Below, in pieces: positions 33,724 through 42,494 of a stretch of 64,000 bases of DNA (positions are counted from its first letter, which is position 1; each line of letters opens with the position of its first letter). The DNA lies in NCBI GenBank assembly GCA_902576375.1, contig CACGUZ010000003.1, positions 62,001 to 126,000 on the forward strand, given 5' to 3'. The DNA is from an uncultured Pelagibacteraceae bacterium (lineage in GTDB: Bacteria > Pseudomonadota > Alphaproteobacteria > Pelagibacterales > Pelagibacteraceae). Below the pieces are notes generated by a model. It searched no databases. It was given only the letters and a program-made list of their open reading frames with translations, and was not told where the DNA came from. The translations under genes were made by a program, and so were the position numbers.

Positions 33724-36407
33724 CCAGTATTTTTCATTGCAGCTGAAATACCTGCGATAGAGGTCAGCAAAGCGTCCTCTAAATATTTTCTATTTTTTTT
33801 ATCTTTTTTCTTTTTTAATTTGTAAATGACTATTGGTTGAATAATATTTAAAACCTCAGAATAAATATTTCTTGCTAATACCTTAGATCTAAACTCTTTT
33901 CTTATCTTCAAAATTTCCTTAGGGGTAATTTTTTTATTTAATTCCTTTATTGTGTCAAATTGAAATCTTAGTTTCTGTCCAACTCTTTGGAGTTTTTTAT
34001 CAGCGAGAAACTCCTCATAAATTTTTGAAATTTCTGGATCAGCTTTAGAAATGACCATATCAAGCATATCAAGCATTGAATTAAAAAAAGGCCAATTTTT
34101 TTCCATATCATATAAAGTTTTTCTAAACTGTTTGATATAAGAGTATCTTAATGCTTCTGCACTTCCTAACCAGGCTGGAAGCATTAATCTGATCTGTGTC
34201 CATGCAAAAACCCAGGGTATTGCCCTTAAACTTTTTATATTATCAACATTTTTTCTTTTTGATGGTCTTGAACCAATAGATAATTTGCCAAGTGCTTTGT
34301 GAGGAGTGACAGTCCTAAAATACTCAATAAAATCTGAACTTTGATTTATATTTTTTCTATAAGAATTTTTAGAAATATCAGACATTTTTTCGATTAGATC
34401 TCTCCAATTTTTTTTAGGAATTGGTGGAGGATTTAATGTGGCCTCTGTAACAGCACCAATGTAACTACATAAATTATAATTAGCTAAAGGTTCATAGCCA
34501 TACTTTTGTTGAATTACTTCACCTTGATCAGTAATTCTTATATTGCCATTAACTGAATTGGGTGGTTGTGATCTTAAAGTAGCCTGTATCGGACCTCCTC
34601 CTCTGCCAGCAGATCCACCTCTGCCGTGAAAAAAAGTTACTCTAATCTTAAATTTTTTTGCTAATTTTATTATTTCTTCTTGTGCTTTATATTGATGCCA
34701 ACTAGCACATATTTTTCCAGCATCTTTACTTGAGTCGGAATATCCAATCATTACCTCCTGTTCATGATTGATCAGTTTTCTATACCATTTTTGTGAGAAC
34801 AAGGTTTCCATAATAGATTTTGCATTAATAAGATCATCTAAAGTTTCAAATAAAGGAACTACTCTTAATTTGTTTTTTATATTTGCCTCTTTTTGTAAGA
34901 AAGATACTGATAAAATATCTGAAGCAGAGGTAGTCATTGATATTACATATGCGCCTAAACACTCTGGTGGCTCTTTAGATAAAGTACCAAAAGTTGTCCA
35001 TACTTCCTTATTTTCTTTATTCTTAAATTGAAAATTTCCAATTTTATTAAATTTAGAAGTTATAAATTTCTTTAAAAATTTAATTTTTTCTTTCTCAGTA
35101 AAATTTGAATAATTTTTTTTATACTTCGTCTTAACAAACTCAGATATCAATTGTTTATGTCTTGCAGACTCTTGTCTAATATCTAATCTGGCTAAATTAA
35201 TCCCAAAACATTTTGCTCGCCTCATTAAATCTAACAATTCACCACTAGCAATATTCTCATTTTGATTTTGCTCTAAAGACTCTCTTACAACTCTTAAAGG
35301 TTTAAGAATTTCCTCTCGAGAACTTAATAATTTTTTTTGATCTAACGGCTTATTATGCACCAGGTGTTGTTCAATAGATCTATGGGTAATTCTCATTTTA
35401 TCTCTCAAAGGTCTTAAAAAAACTCTATAAGGCTCGAATGATTGACCAACTCTACTTAAGATTTTTTTTGAGGCCTTTTCCATAGAATAGGATCTTATTA
35501 TTTTAGTAAGAGCTTTTTCATACAATTTAGCTGCTTCCCATCTAGAAAGTAAAATTACTTTTCTTGTGACTTCAGAAGTAACATTAGGATTGCCATCTCG
35601 ATCACCGCCCATCCATGAACCAAATACAATAGGATTGAAATTTTTTGGTAAATTTTTACCCATATTTTTTACAAATATAGAATTTAATTTTCTGTAAACT
35701 TTTGGAACAGTATCCCACAGACTATCCTCAATAATGGCCAATCCCCATCTAGCCTCATCAAATGGTGATGGTTTAAATCTTTTAAGATCATCCGTATTCC
35801 AAATAATCGTTAACTCATCGTAAAGATTTTTATCGAGAACTTTTAACTTTGAGGGAAAATTTTTAAACAATTCTCGCTCCTCAAGTATCTTTATAATCTT
35901 GTGATATTTTTGAATTAAAGTTCTTCTTTTTACTTCTGTCGGATGAGCTGTTAAAACAATACCTATATTAAGATTTTTTGCTAAATCATAAATCTTATTG
36001 TCTGAAATATTTTTTTTTCTAAATAAGTCCTCAAAAATTTCCTCAATAAATAAATTTTTTTTATTTAATTTTTTCTTATTATTTTCATTTTCATTTATCC
36101 TTCTAGAGGCATCAACTAGCTCAGCCAAATTCATAAAATTCATAAAATGTGAAAATGCTCGAGTTAATTTAAAAGTATTTTTAGGATCAAGTTTTTTGAC
36201 TGCGTTAATTACATCATTATTTAGTTTTTTTGAATTAGGATTGGCTTTATTAGCTTTTGATAATTTTCTTATTTTTTCAACTAAATTAAAAAACTTTTGT
36301 CCCTCTTGTGCCCTTATTACATTCCCTAATATATTGCCTAAATACCTAACATCCTCTCTTAAAAGTTTTGTAGGAATTCGTTCATAGTAAAGATCTTTTT
36401 TTTTCAT
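33720..36407 (-). CDS. ppc: phosphoenolpyruvate carboxylase
   Basis: Fixes bicarbonate onto PEP to form oxaloacetate, replenishing the TCA cycle. Full length at 895 residues. LTAHPTEVKRRT (about 152-163) carries the catalytic His, FHGRGGSAGRGGGP the mobile glycine-rich loop, and GYSDSSKDAG the essential Lys region. It is coupled through ATGA overlaps to a GT2 glycosyltransferase upstream and the lyase-like gene downstream, an unusual setting for this enzyme. Confidence 0.97.
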   Translation of the reverse strand: MKKKDLYYERIPTKLLREDVRYLGNILGNVIRAQEGQKFFNLVEKIRKLSKANKANPNSKKLNNDVINAVKKLDPKNTFKLTRAFSHFMNFMNLAELVDASRRINENENNKKKLNKKNLFIEEIFEDLFRKKNISDNKIYDLAKNLNIGIVLTAHPTEVKRRTLIQKYHKIIKILEERELFKNFPSKLKVLDKNLYDELTIIWNTDDLKRFKPSPFDEARWGLAIIEDSLWDTVPKVYRKLNSIFVKNMGKNLPKNFNPIVFGSWMGGDRDGNPNVTSEVTRKVILLSRWEAAKLYEKALTKIIRSYSMEKASKKILSRVGQSFEPYRVFLRPLRDKMRITHRSIEQHLVHNKPLDQKKLLSSREEILKPLRVVRESLEQNQNENIASGELLDLMRRAKCFGINLARLDIRQESARHKQLISEFVKTKYKKNYSNFTEKEKIKFLKKFITSKFNKIGNFQFKNKENKEVWTTFGTLSKEPPECLGAYVISMTTSASDILSVSFLQKEANIKNKLRVVPLFETLDDLINAKSIMETLFSQKWYRKLINHEQEVMIGYSDSSKDAGKICASWHQYKAQEEIIKLAKKFKIRVTFFHGRGGSAGRGGGPIQATLRSQPPNSVNGNIRITDQGEVIQQKYGYEPLANYNLCSYIGAVTEATLNPPPIPKKNWRDLIEKMSDISKNSYRKNINQSSDFIEYFRTVTPHKALGKLSIGSRPSKRKNVDNIKSLRAIPWVFAWTQIRLMLPAWLGSAEALRYSYIKQFRKTLYDMEKNWPFFNSMLDMLDMVISKADPEISKIYEEFLADKKLQRVGQKLRFQFDTIKELNKKITPKEILKIRKEFRSKVLARNIYSEVLNIIQPIVIYKLKKKKDKKNRKYLEDALLTSIAGISAAMKNTG

Positions 36408-37273
36408 TTAATATTCTCAATATCATTTATTTGGCTTAAACAATTCTCAAATTCTTCCATATTTTCTCTTAATGCTAAATTTGAGATTGAATAAACAGCT
36501 ACCAATAAAAAAATGAGAGGTATTGCAGTGATTATCGATGCATTACTTTTTATCATTAAAATATAAATTATTATAAATAATGCAGATCGAATTAAAAAAG
36601 TTTTTCTAAACACGCTAATAATTGAAAGTGAGTGTTTAATTAAATTTATAAAACTCATTTTTGATGGTCCAAAATATCTATTACCTCTAATAGAAGGGAT
36701 AGAAATTAAATTACTTTCAATTTTTTTTAATGAACCCGAAAAACTATTCCATGTCGCTTTTTCATTAATCATTTTTTCAACAGTTGATCTTGGTAAACAA
36801 GTATAATTTCCAAACTTAATTGACTTACTTGTAAATACTAATGTGATAAATTTATGTAGTAGGTAACAAATCTTAAATATCGTCTTTTCAGACCTTTTAA
36901 TTCTTTCTCCTACAATAGGTTGATTTTGCGATTTTTTTATTTGATCTAAAAAAAATTCAATTTCTTCGGGTCTATCTTCACCATCGCCGTCCATAGGAAT
37001 GACATAATCAAAATTATCTTTTTCAAAGATATATCTTAAACCAGTGGCAATACATCTTGCATGTCCTTGATTTTTTTTCAGATTAAATATCTTTATAGAA
37101 TTTATATTTTCTGGATTTTTTTCAAAATCAGGACGATCATGATTTGAATAATCATTAAATACATAAACTGAAATTTCAAATTCTTTGTTTAACGATAGGT
37201 TATTTATTTCATCAATTAGTTTATAGACCGATTGCCAGTCATTATATATTGGGGTCAAAATTATTATTTTCAT
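36404..37273 (-). CDS. GT2 glycosyltransferase with C-terminal membrane segment
   Basis: From the ATG at 37273 (MKIIILTPIYND) it is a GT-A enzyme with FNDYS, NQGHARCIATGL and PMDGDGEDRPEEIE (the acceptor-side DxD), followed by two transmembrane segments in the last 70 residues. A longer frame from 37306 would overlap the GT39 gene. The dolichyl-phosphate-mannose synthase-like layout suggests transfer to a lipid carrier. It overlaps ppc by four bases. Confidence 0.8.
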   Translation of the reverse strand: MKIIILTPIYNDWQSVYKLIDEINNLSLNKEFEISVYVFNDYSNHDRPDFEKNPENINSIKIFNLKKNQGHARCIATGLRYIFEKDNFDYVIPMDGDGEDRPEEIEFFLDQIKKSQNQPIVGERIKRSEKTIFKICYLLHKFITLVFTSKSIKFGNYTCLPRSTVEKMINEKATWNSFSGSLKKIESNLISIPSIRGNRYFGPSKMSFINLIKHSLSIISVFRKTFLIRSALFIIIYILMIKSNASIITAIPLIFLLVAVYSISNLALRENMEEFENCLSQINDIENIK

Positions 37274-37287
37274 AATATAATCTAATT

Positions 37288-38607
37288 TTAGTATCTTCCT
37301 AAACAAATATCTTCAACGCAAATAAATTGTGATGCATTTTTCAATATTTCACTATTGTTAGATCCTTCCCAAACAGGTCGCGATTTTAAGTGATACGATA
37401 AATTTCCAGCTTTCCATTCGTCTCCAGTCACGAATTGAATTTCTCCGTCAAAATCTTTGCTCCAAATTAATTGAACTTTAGATGCAATCTCTTTTCCAGG
37501 ATAGTCGGTTCTTTTATCTTTTTGAGAAATTGAAACGTAAGAGTAAAGAGTTGGTGACAAAAAGAATAGAAATAAAAATCCCAATAAAAAAGATTTTATT
37601 TTTTTAACATTTATTTGTGATTTTAAAATATAGATAAATAGAACCCCAAAATATAAATAAAAGGGTGTCATCCACATCGTTCTAATTTTAGAGCCCATTA
37701 TAGCTGAAGTAATCAAAATTAGGAAAATTGGTAATAAGTTTATGAATAATAGAAAAAGTAACTTTTTATCTTTAACATTAAACTTAAATTTGATTTTTTT
37801 AATCAATAACCAAATTAACAAGAAAAACGGGACAAGTATCCCTACTTGTTTAATTAAAAATAATATTGGTTGTTCAAAGTGATTTGATAAACTTGGTTCT
37901 AAGCCAGTCCTTTTTAGACCATAAAAAATTGTGATAAAGTCATTACCATATAACCATATGAAATGAGGAATTAATAAAATTACAAAAATCTCTAAAGTAA
38001 TAAAATATTTAAAATCGAATTTTCTATCTTTTTTGACCAATATTAAATATATAAAGAGTAAAAAGATTGATGCTAATAGATAAACAAATAAATACTTTGA
38101 CAAAAATCCTACCGCACTAAACAAACCGATTAAAAAACAATCTAATAATTTTATTTCTTTTGAAGAGTAGATTTTCCATGAAAAATAAACAACTAAAGAC
38201 CAAAATGGGAGCTGGCACACATTTACATTAAACTCAGGTGTCGTAAAATTATAGAAATAGATTGCTTCTAAAATTAGAACTGAAAAGAGACTTAATAATT
38301 TATCTGATAAAATTTCGTCAGCAACTTTGAAAACAAAATAGAAAGAAATCACAACAAATAATGAACTTAGAAAGTAATATGCCCAATCCTGTGCACCAAA
38401 AATATGAAAAAAAATTTCTGGAAAGAAAGCGCTTCCAGGTGGATGTTTATTGAAACCCCAGTCTAAATTGCTTCCCCACGCTAATGCTTCGATGACATCT
38501 AGGGGTAGATTTTTGTTAGTTATTGTAGGAACAACCGTCCAAATTAATAAATGTGATAAAACAAAAATAAAAAATATATTATTTATATTTCTATTTAAAT
38601 TGATCAT
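37288..38607 (-). CDS. GT39-type membrane glycosyltransferase (ArnT/PMT-like)
   Basis: 439 residues with about ten hydrophobic segments. The first periplasmic loop contains LPLDVIEALAWG and NKHPPGSAFFPEI, the conserved acidic and HPP motifs of polyprenol-phosphate-dependent GT39/PMT_2 enzymes such as ArnT. It would transfer a sugar from a lipid carrier to an envelope acceptor, consistent with the GT2 gene 14 bases downstream. It is divergent from dksA. Confidence 0.8.
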   Translation of the reverse strand: MINLNRNINNIFFIFVLSHLLIWTVVPTITNKNLPLDVIEALAWGSNLDWGFNKHPPGSAFFPEIFFHIFGAQDWAYYFLSSLFVVISFYFVFKVADEILSDKLLSLFSVLILEAIYFYNFTTPEFNVNVCQLPFWSLVVYFSWKIYSSKEIKLLDCFLIGLFSAVGFLSKYLFVYLLASIFLLFIYLILVKKDRKFDFKYFITLEIFVILLIPHFIWLYGNDFITIFYGLKRTGLEPSLSNHFEQPILFLIKQVGILVPFFLLIWLLIKKIKFKFNVKDKKLLFLLFINLLPIFLILITSAIMGSKIRTMWMTPFYLYFGVLFIYILKSQINVKKIKSFLLGFLFLFFLSPTLYSYVSISQKDKRTDYPGKEIASKVQLIWSKDFDGEIQFVTGDEWKAGNLSYHLKSRPVWEGSNNSEILKNASQFICVEDICLGRY

Positions 38608-38636
38608 TACTTAATAATTACAATAATTAACGTTGC

Positions 38637-38664
38637 TTGACACCCATATTTTGCTGAATATACT
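38637..38664 (+). promoter_or_regulatory. near-consensus sigma70 promoter of dksA
   Basis: TTGACA (38637-38642), 16 bases, TATACT (38659-38664). Transcription would begin near 38671, 16 bases before the ATG at 38687. This excludes the in-frame start at 38633. Confidence 0.7.
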
Positions 38665-38686
38665 TCCTCGAACTCAATTAGAAAAT

Positions 38687-39241
38687 ATGGCTAAAACCAG
38701 CAAAGTTAAAAAAAAAGTTATAAAAGTAAAGAATAAAACTGGCAGTAAAACTAAAGTTCAGACAGCAGTTAAAACTAAAGTAGCTAAAACTAAAGTAGCT
38801 AAAACTAAAGAGATAATTAAGAGTCCAATTAAAATTTCTAAAACTTATATTCCAAAAGATACAGAAAAATATATGTGTGAAAAACACAAAGTTTTTTTTA
38901 AAATAAAATTACAAGAATGGAAAAAAGAATTAGTTAGAGCCAATAATGAAGCTCTATATAATGGAAGTATGGACGATAATAGTATTTCCGCAGACATTGT
39001 AGATCAAGCAAGTTCATACACTGATAAAAATGTAGAAATGAAAGCGATCAATAGACAAATAAAATTAATATCTGAAATTGATAAGGCTTTAATGAGAATT
39101 AAAGATGATACTTATGGTTACTGTCTTGATACTGCAGAACCAATTGGACTAAAAAGACTTATGGCGAGACCTGTTGCTAAGTATACTATTGCTGCTCAGG
39201 AAAAACATGAAAAGGATGAAAAAGTTCACGCAGATGACTAA
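38687..39241 (+). CDS. dksA: DksA-family RNA polymerase-binding regulator
   Basis: Binds the RNA polymerase secondary channel and mediates the stringent response. 184 residues from the ATG at 38687. The coiled coil with the acidic tip (NGSMDDNSISADIVDQAS) and the terminal YGYCLDTAEPIGLKRLMARP region match DksA. Only one of the four zinc-finger cysteines remains, so it is a low-cysteine, probably zinc-free form. Residues 1-50 are a Lys-rich tail with a 15 bp tandem DNA repeat (KTKVA units). Followed by two tiny coupled genes. Confidence 0.9.
   Translation: MAKTSKVKKKVIKVKNKTGSKTKVQTAVKTKVAKTKVAKTKEIIKSPIKISKTYIPKDTEKYMCEKHKVFFKIKLQEWKKELVRANNEALYNGSMDDNSISADIVDQASSYTDKNVEMKAINRQIKLISEIDKALMRIKDDTYGYCLDTAEPIGLKRLMARPVAKYTIAAQEKHEKDEKVHADD
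38774..38810 (+). repeat. 15-bp tandem repeat in dksA
   Basis: The unit ACTAAAGTAGCTAAA occurs at 38774 and 38789, with a partial third copy at 38804. It encodes KVA/KTK repeats in the Lys-rich N-terminal tail and keeps the frame, so copy number could vary without breaking the gene. Confidence 0.75.
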
Positions 39242-39359
39242 AAAAAAGAAAAAAACTAAAAAGGTTCATAATCCAGTAACTTATTATTTTACTAAAAAGT
39301 ATATATATTATTATTATGGTTTGTTTTGGATAATTTTGTTATTTATTGTTTTTAGTTAA
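39234..39359 (+). CDS. 41-aa membrane peptide downstream of dksA
   Basis: The ATG at 39234 overlaps the end of dksA. A very basic stretch (MTKKKKKTKKVHNP) is followed by a tyrosine-rich segment and one transmembrane helix (YGLFWIILLFIVFS). Its stop overlaps the next ATG as TAATG. The chain of overlaps supports real, co-translated genes. Function unknown. Confidence 0.5.
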   Translation: MTKKKKKTKKVHNPVTYYFTKKYIYYYYGLFWIILLFIVFS

Positions 39360-39463
39360 TGGATACAAAAATACTTTTGATAATTATCATAGTCCTTGCC
39401 ATAGAGGTTTCGGGTCATGGAATTTTTGCCTCTTTGTTTAGATTGCTTAGCTCAATGAACTAA
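39359..39463 (+). CDS. 34-aa hydrophobic peptide
   Basis: Starts on the ATG at 39359 that overlaps the preceding stop. It consists of one hydrophobic helix (KILLIIIIVLAIEVSGHGIF) and a short amphipathic tail. The stop overlaps the convergent GST stop. Too short to place in a family; the support is position and overlap only. Confidence 0.4.
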   Translation: MDTKILLIIIIVLAIEVSGHGIFASLFRLLSSMN

Positions 39464-40089
39464 TATGGTTTAGGTGGAACTTCATTTTCCTCCATAAAAG
39501 CAAATCCCTTTTTAACACCATCTCTTTTTGAAATTTCCTCGTACCATCTGGTAAGATTTATATAATTTTTAAGGCCAATATCATGCCATTCATGTCTTGC
39601 TATCCATGGAAATGTTCCAATATCTGCAATAGTGTAATTATTACCTGATAAATATTTTGATTTGGACAATCTCTCGTCCAACTCTTTATATATTCGTTTA
39701 GAAATTTTAAAATATCTGTCCTCTCCAAATTTACTTTTTCCAGGATTATAATGATGAAATTGATGATGTTGACCTAACATTGGACCAACATAACCCATCT
39801 GTGCCATAAGCCATTGGTTAATTTCTAATCTTTCCTCAGAATTATAAAATTTCCCACTTAACTCAGCTAAATAAATTAAAATTGCTCCAGACTCAAAGAC
39901 AGTTTTTTTGTTTTTATGATCAACAATTACTGGAATTTTGCTTAAAGGACTAATCTTTTTAAATTCATCTTTAAATTGCTCACCATTATTAATATCAACT
40001 TTAATTACCTTATAATCAAATCCAATTTCCTCTAGCATAATACTAATTTTTTTGCCGTTAGGTGTGTTGGCTGAGTAAAGGTCTATCAC
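39460..40089 (-). CDS. glutathione S-transferase family protein
   Basis: 209 residues: a thioredoxin-like N-terminal domain (YSANTPNGKKISIMLEE, then SKIPVIVD and FESGAILIYL) and an all-helical C-terminal domain with NYTIADIGTFPWIAR. The TPNGKK motif resembles the YghU/YfcG disulfide-bond oxidoreductase branch. Its ATG overlaps the ferredoxin reductase stop as ATGA, so it is part of the ferredoxin operon. Confidence 0.85.
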   Translation of the reverse strand: MIDLYSANTPNGKKISIMLEEIGFDYKVIKVDINNGEQFKDEFKKISPLSKIPVIVDHKNKKTVFESGAILIYLAELSGKFYNSEERLEINQWLMAQMGYVGPMLGQHHQFHHYNPGKSKFGEDRYFKISKRIYKELDERLSKSKYLSGNNYTIADIGTFPWIARHEWHDIGLKNYINLTRWYEEISKRDGVKKGFAFMEENEVPPKPY

Positions 40090-41102
40090 TCTTTTTTTCC
40101 AAGCCTTTTCAATAAGTTCGTTGAGGTTGTTGTGAACTCAAATCTATATTTTTCATCAGGTCTTGCTAATTTAAAACATGCTCTTGCTGCTAAAGCCCCT
40201 TCATGAAATCCTGACAAAATAAGTTTTAATTTACCAGGATAATTACAAATATCACCTACCGCATAAATACCTTTTTGATTAGTCTCAAATTTTTCGGTGT
40301 CTACTTCAATAGTTTTTTTATTTAAATTTAATCCCCAATTAGCTATTGGTCCTAATTGCATAATAAGACCAAAAAACCCTAAAACATATTCTGTCTTTAA
40401 GTTTTTTATTTCATTATTATCATGTTTGATATCTATACTTTCTAGTGTTTGTTCCCCATGAGGATTGGTCATTTGATACTTGGTAAAAAGATTTATTTTA
40501 CCTGCTTCTTTAAGCTCATGCATTTTGTCTACTGTTGCTTGTGCACCTCTAAATTCATCTCGTCTGTGTATCAAGTTAACTTTAGATTCTTTTGATAGCT
40601 CAATGGCCCAATCTAATGCACTATCTCCACCTCCGAAAATTGAAACTGTTTTTCCTTTGAATATGTTTTTATCTTTTACTGAATAAAACAACGATTTATT
40701 CTCAAATTTTTCACAATCTTTTGGTGAAAATTTTCTAGGTTCAAATGATCCGACACCACCTGCAATAATTACATTTGGTGTCAAAAAAGAATTACCACTG
40801 CTAGTTTTTACTAACCAATCATTATCTTCTTTTTTAACTTCTTCGACTCTTTCACTTAAATGAAATTTGATATCAAAAGGTTTTAACTGATTTAATAAAT
40901 TATTAGTGAGTTCTTCGCCTGTACATTCGGGCACTGCAGGTATATCATAAATTGGCTTATCAGGATAAAGTTCAATACATTGCCCTCCAACTTTATCTAA
41001 ATTATCAACTATTTCACAATCTAATCCAATTAATTTTAATTGATGAGCAGTAAAGAGTCCTGTTGGACCTGCTCCGATAATTAATGCATCAGTTTTTTTC
41101 AT
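40086..41102 (-). CDS. ferredoxin-NADP reductase, thioredoxin-reductase-like
   Basis: Transfers electrons between NADPH and ferredoxin. 338 residues with the FAD-binding motif IIGAGPTGLFTAHQL (8-22), the NADPH-binding motif FGGGDSALDWAIEL (about 156-169) and GDICNYPGK for the second FAD site. There is no CxxC redox pair, so it is the TrxR-like FNR type rather than thioredoxin reductase. The ferredoxin gene is directly upstream and is its likely partner. Confidence 0.88.
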   Translation of the reverse strand: MKKTDALIIGAGPTGLFTAHQLKLIGLDCEIVDNLDKVGGQCIELYPDKPIYDIPAVPECTGEELTNNLLNQLKPFDIKFHLSERVEEVKKEDNDWLVKTSSGNSFLTPNVIIAGGVGSFEPRKFSPKDCEKFENKSLFYSVKDKNIFKGKTVSIFGGGDSALDWAIELSKESKVNLIHRRDEFRGAQATVDKMHELKEAGKINLFTKYQMTNPHGEQTLESIDIKHDNNEIKNLKTEYVLGFFGLIMQLGPIANWGLNLNKKTIEVDTEKFETNQKGIYAVGDICNYPGKLKLILSGFHEGALAARACFKLARPDEKYRFEFTTTSTNLLKRLGKKE

Positions 41103-41423
41103 TTAAGCTTGTTTGGATGGTATGTTTACTTCAAGTCCATCTAATTCATCTGAAACAATTATTTGACAACTAAGCCTACTATTTGTTTTTGGTTCAAATG
41201 CCATATCTAACATATCATCTTCTCCATCCTCTTTTTTTGGAATTCTATTAAACCAATCATCTTTGACATAAACATGGCAGGTTGCACATGCCATTCCCCC
41301 ACCACAATCTGCATCGATACCAGGGATATCGTTTTGAACAGCTCCCTCCATGACCGTAAGGCCATTTTGCACCTCAACTGTATGAGTTTGATTATCAGAA
41401 GTTATGTATGTTATTTTAGCCAT
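41103..41423 (-). CDS. 2Fe-2S ferredoxin, adrenodoxin type
   Basis: 106 residues. Cluster ligands Cys40, Cys46 and Cys49 (CGGGMACATC) and Cys86 (RLSCQ) match vertebrate-type or Isc-type ferredoxins. It directly abuts the ferredoxin reductase gene. It follows proteorhodopsin, but a strong terminator separates them, so it probably has its own promoter or depends on read-through. Confidence 0.92.
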   Translation of the reverse strand: MAKITYITSDNQTHTVEVQNGLTVMEGAVQNDIPGIDADCGGGMACATCHVYVKDDWFNRIPKKEDGEDDMLDMAFEPKTNSRLSCQIIVSDELDGLEVNIPSKQA

Positions 41424-41442
41424 TCAATTAAATATAGGGATC

Positions 41443-41482
41443 AAAAAAAATAGGGCAAGTATGCAAAAACATACTCGCCCTA
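41443..41482 (-). terminator. intrinsic terminator of proteorhodopsin
   Basis: 13-base arms at 41470-41482 and 41451-41463 enclose a 6-base loop. On the minus-strand RNA all 13 positions pair, with one G-U. An eight-U run (41450-41443) follows. This is the clearest terminator in the window. Confidence 0.9.
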
Positions 41483-41505
41483 AAATTATTTTAATTACTT
41501 AGTAA

Positions 41506-42282
41506 TTATCTTGCTCTTGAGCCAGCTCCTGAACTCATTGCAGCAGCCCAGATTACTAGACCAAATGCAATTTTGTTAATGAAGTCAGCTAAGTTGTAAA
41601 CAACGTTTAATGAGTTAGCATCTACACCACCTGTTAGGTAACCAAATACATAACCTAATGGATAAATAGCCCAACCAACAGTTACAATCATTCTCATTGC
41701 ACCGAACGCAGTTACTAGAGCTTTGTTACCGCTTTTAGCAGCAGCTCTTCCAGCTTCACCAGAGAATATTTCATATAGAATGTAAATCCATCCAGCCATA
41801 CCGATTACAAAACCAAGTGTAGCATTGATGTATCCAGCTTCTCCTAAGTATCCTCCGATTAACATTACTAATGAACCGATTAACAATCTCCAGAACATTC
41901 CAGAATTTGCTTTTCTTACTGCTACTAAAATTAAGTAGAATTCTACCATCTGTAATGGCACAGTAATTAACCAGTCAATATATCTATATACTGTTGGTGA
42001 GTCACCTGTAGCAACCCATACTTCTCTCATGTACATGTAGTGAATGAAAGCAATACCAGTTACAAGACCTGCAACAGTTACTGATGTTTTCCACGCAGGG
42101 TTAACAGTACCTCTCTCCATGAAGAAGAAAGCCGTAGCTGCTAACATACCCATTGAAATTATCCAAAAAGATATTCCAACAAAGTCATCCTGAGCTAACA
42201 TCGTTGCGTCTGCTGCGTTAGCAACACCTGCATAACCCACTAGGGCTAAAGCTGCTAGAGCAAACAGTTTAAGTTTTTTCAT
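41506..42282 (-). CDS. proteorhodopsin, blue-absorbing type
   Basis: A light-driven proton pump with seven transmembrane helices and a signal peptide (1-23). Lys237 in DFINKIAF binds retinal. Asp103 (counterion/acceptor), Glu114 (donor) and His81 correspond to Asp97, Glu108 and His75 of the reference protein. Gln111 occupies the spectral tuning position (Leu105/Gln105), which predicts blue absorption. A good GAGGGAG ribosome site precedes the ATG. It is more GC-rich than its neighbours, as expected for high expression. No retinal synthesis genes are in the window. Confidence 0.97.
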   Translation of the reverse strand: MKKLKLFALAALALVGYAGVANAADATMLAQDDFVGISFWIISMGMLAATAFFFMERGTVNPAWKTSVTVAGLVTGIAFIHYMYMREVWVATGDSPTVYRYIDWLITVPLQMVEFYLILVAVRKANSGMFWRLLIGSLVMLIGGYLGEAGYINATLGFVIGMAGWIYILYEIFSGEAGRAAAKSGNKALVTAFGAMRMIVTVGWAIYPLGYVFGYLTGGVDANSLNVVYNLADFINKIAFGLVIWAAAMSSGAGSRAR

Positions 42283-42312
42283 AAAAAACTCCCTCTTTAG
42301 TTAGTTTTTACT

Positions 42313-42348
42313 TTAGTTTATATAAACTAAGCTTAGGCTTCCCTAAGC
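42313..42348 (-). promoter_or_regulatory. proteorhodopsin promoter with two inverted repeats
   Basis: TTAGTTTATATAAACTAA (42313-42330) is a perfect 18 bp palindrome that includes the -10 region. GCTTAGG-CTTC-CCTAAGC (42331-42348) is a perfect 7 bp hairpin lying between it and a TTGCTT-like -35 on the minus strand. The two could bind a regulator or form structures over the promoter. Confidence 0.5.
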
Positions 42349-42494
42349 AAAAGTTGTGGTTAAATACCAAATAAAAACACTTAATAGAAGACATAATTGT
42401 CATTAATTTACATTGATTTTACTCGTTTTTTAAAATTAAATACAATTTGTGATTTAAAAACCACAATAAATTAACTAACGAATCAACTTAAATT

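Noticed and set aside
39174-39233. Upstream extension of the 41-residue membrane peptide gene
   Set aside because: It is only the out-of-frame reading of the dksA 3' end; the ATG at 39234 overlaps the dksA end naturally.
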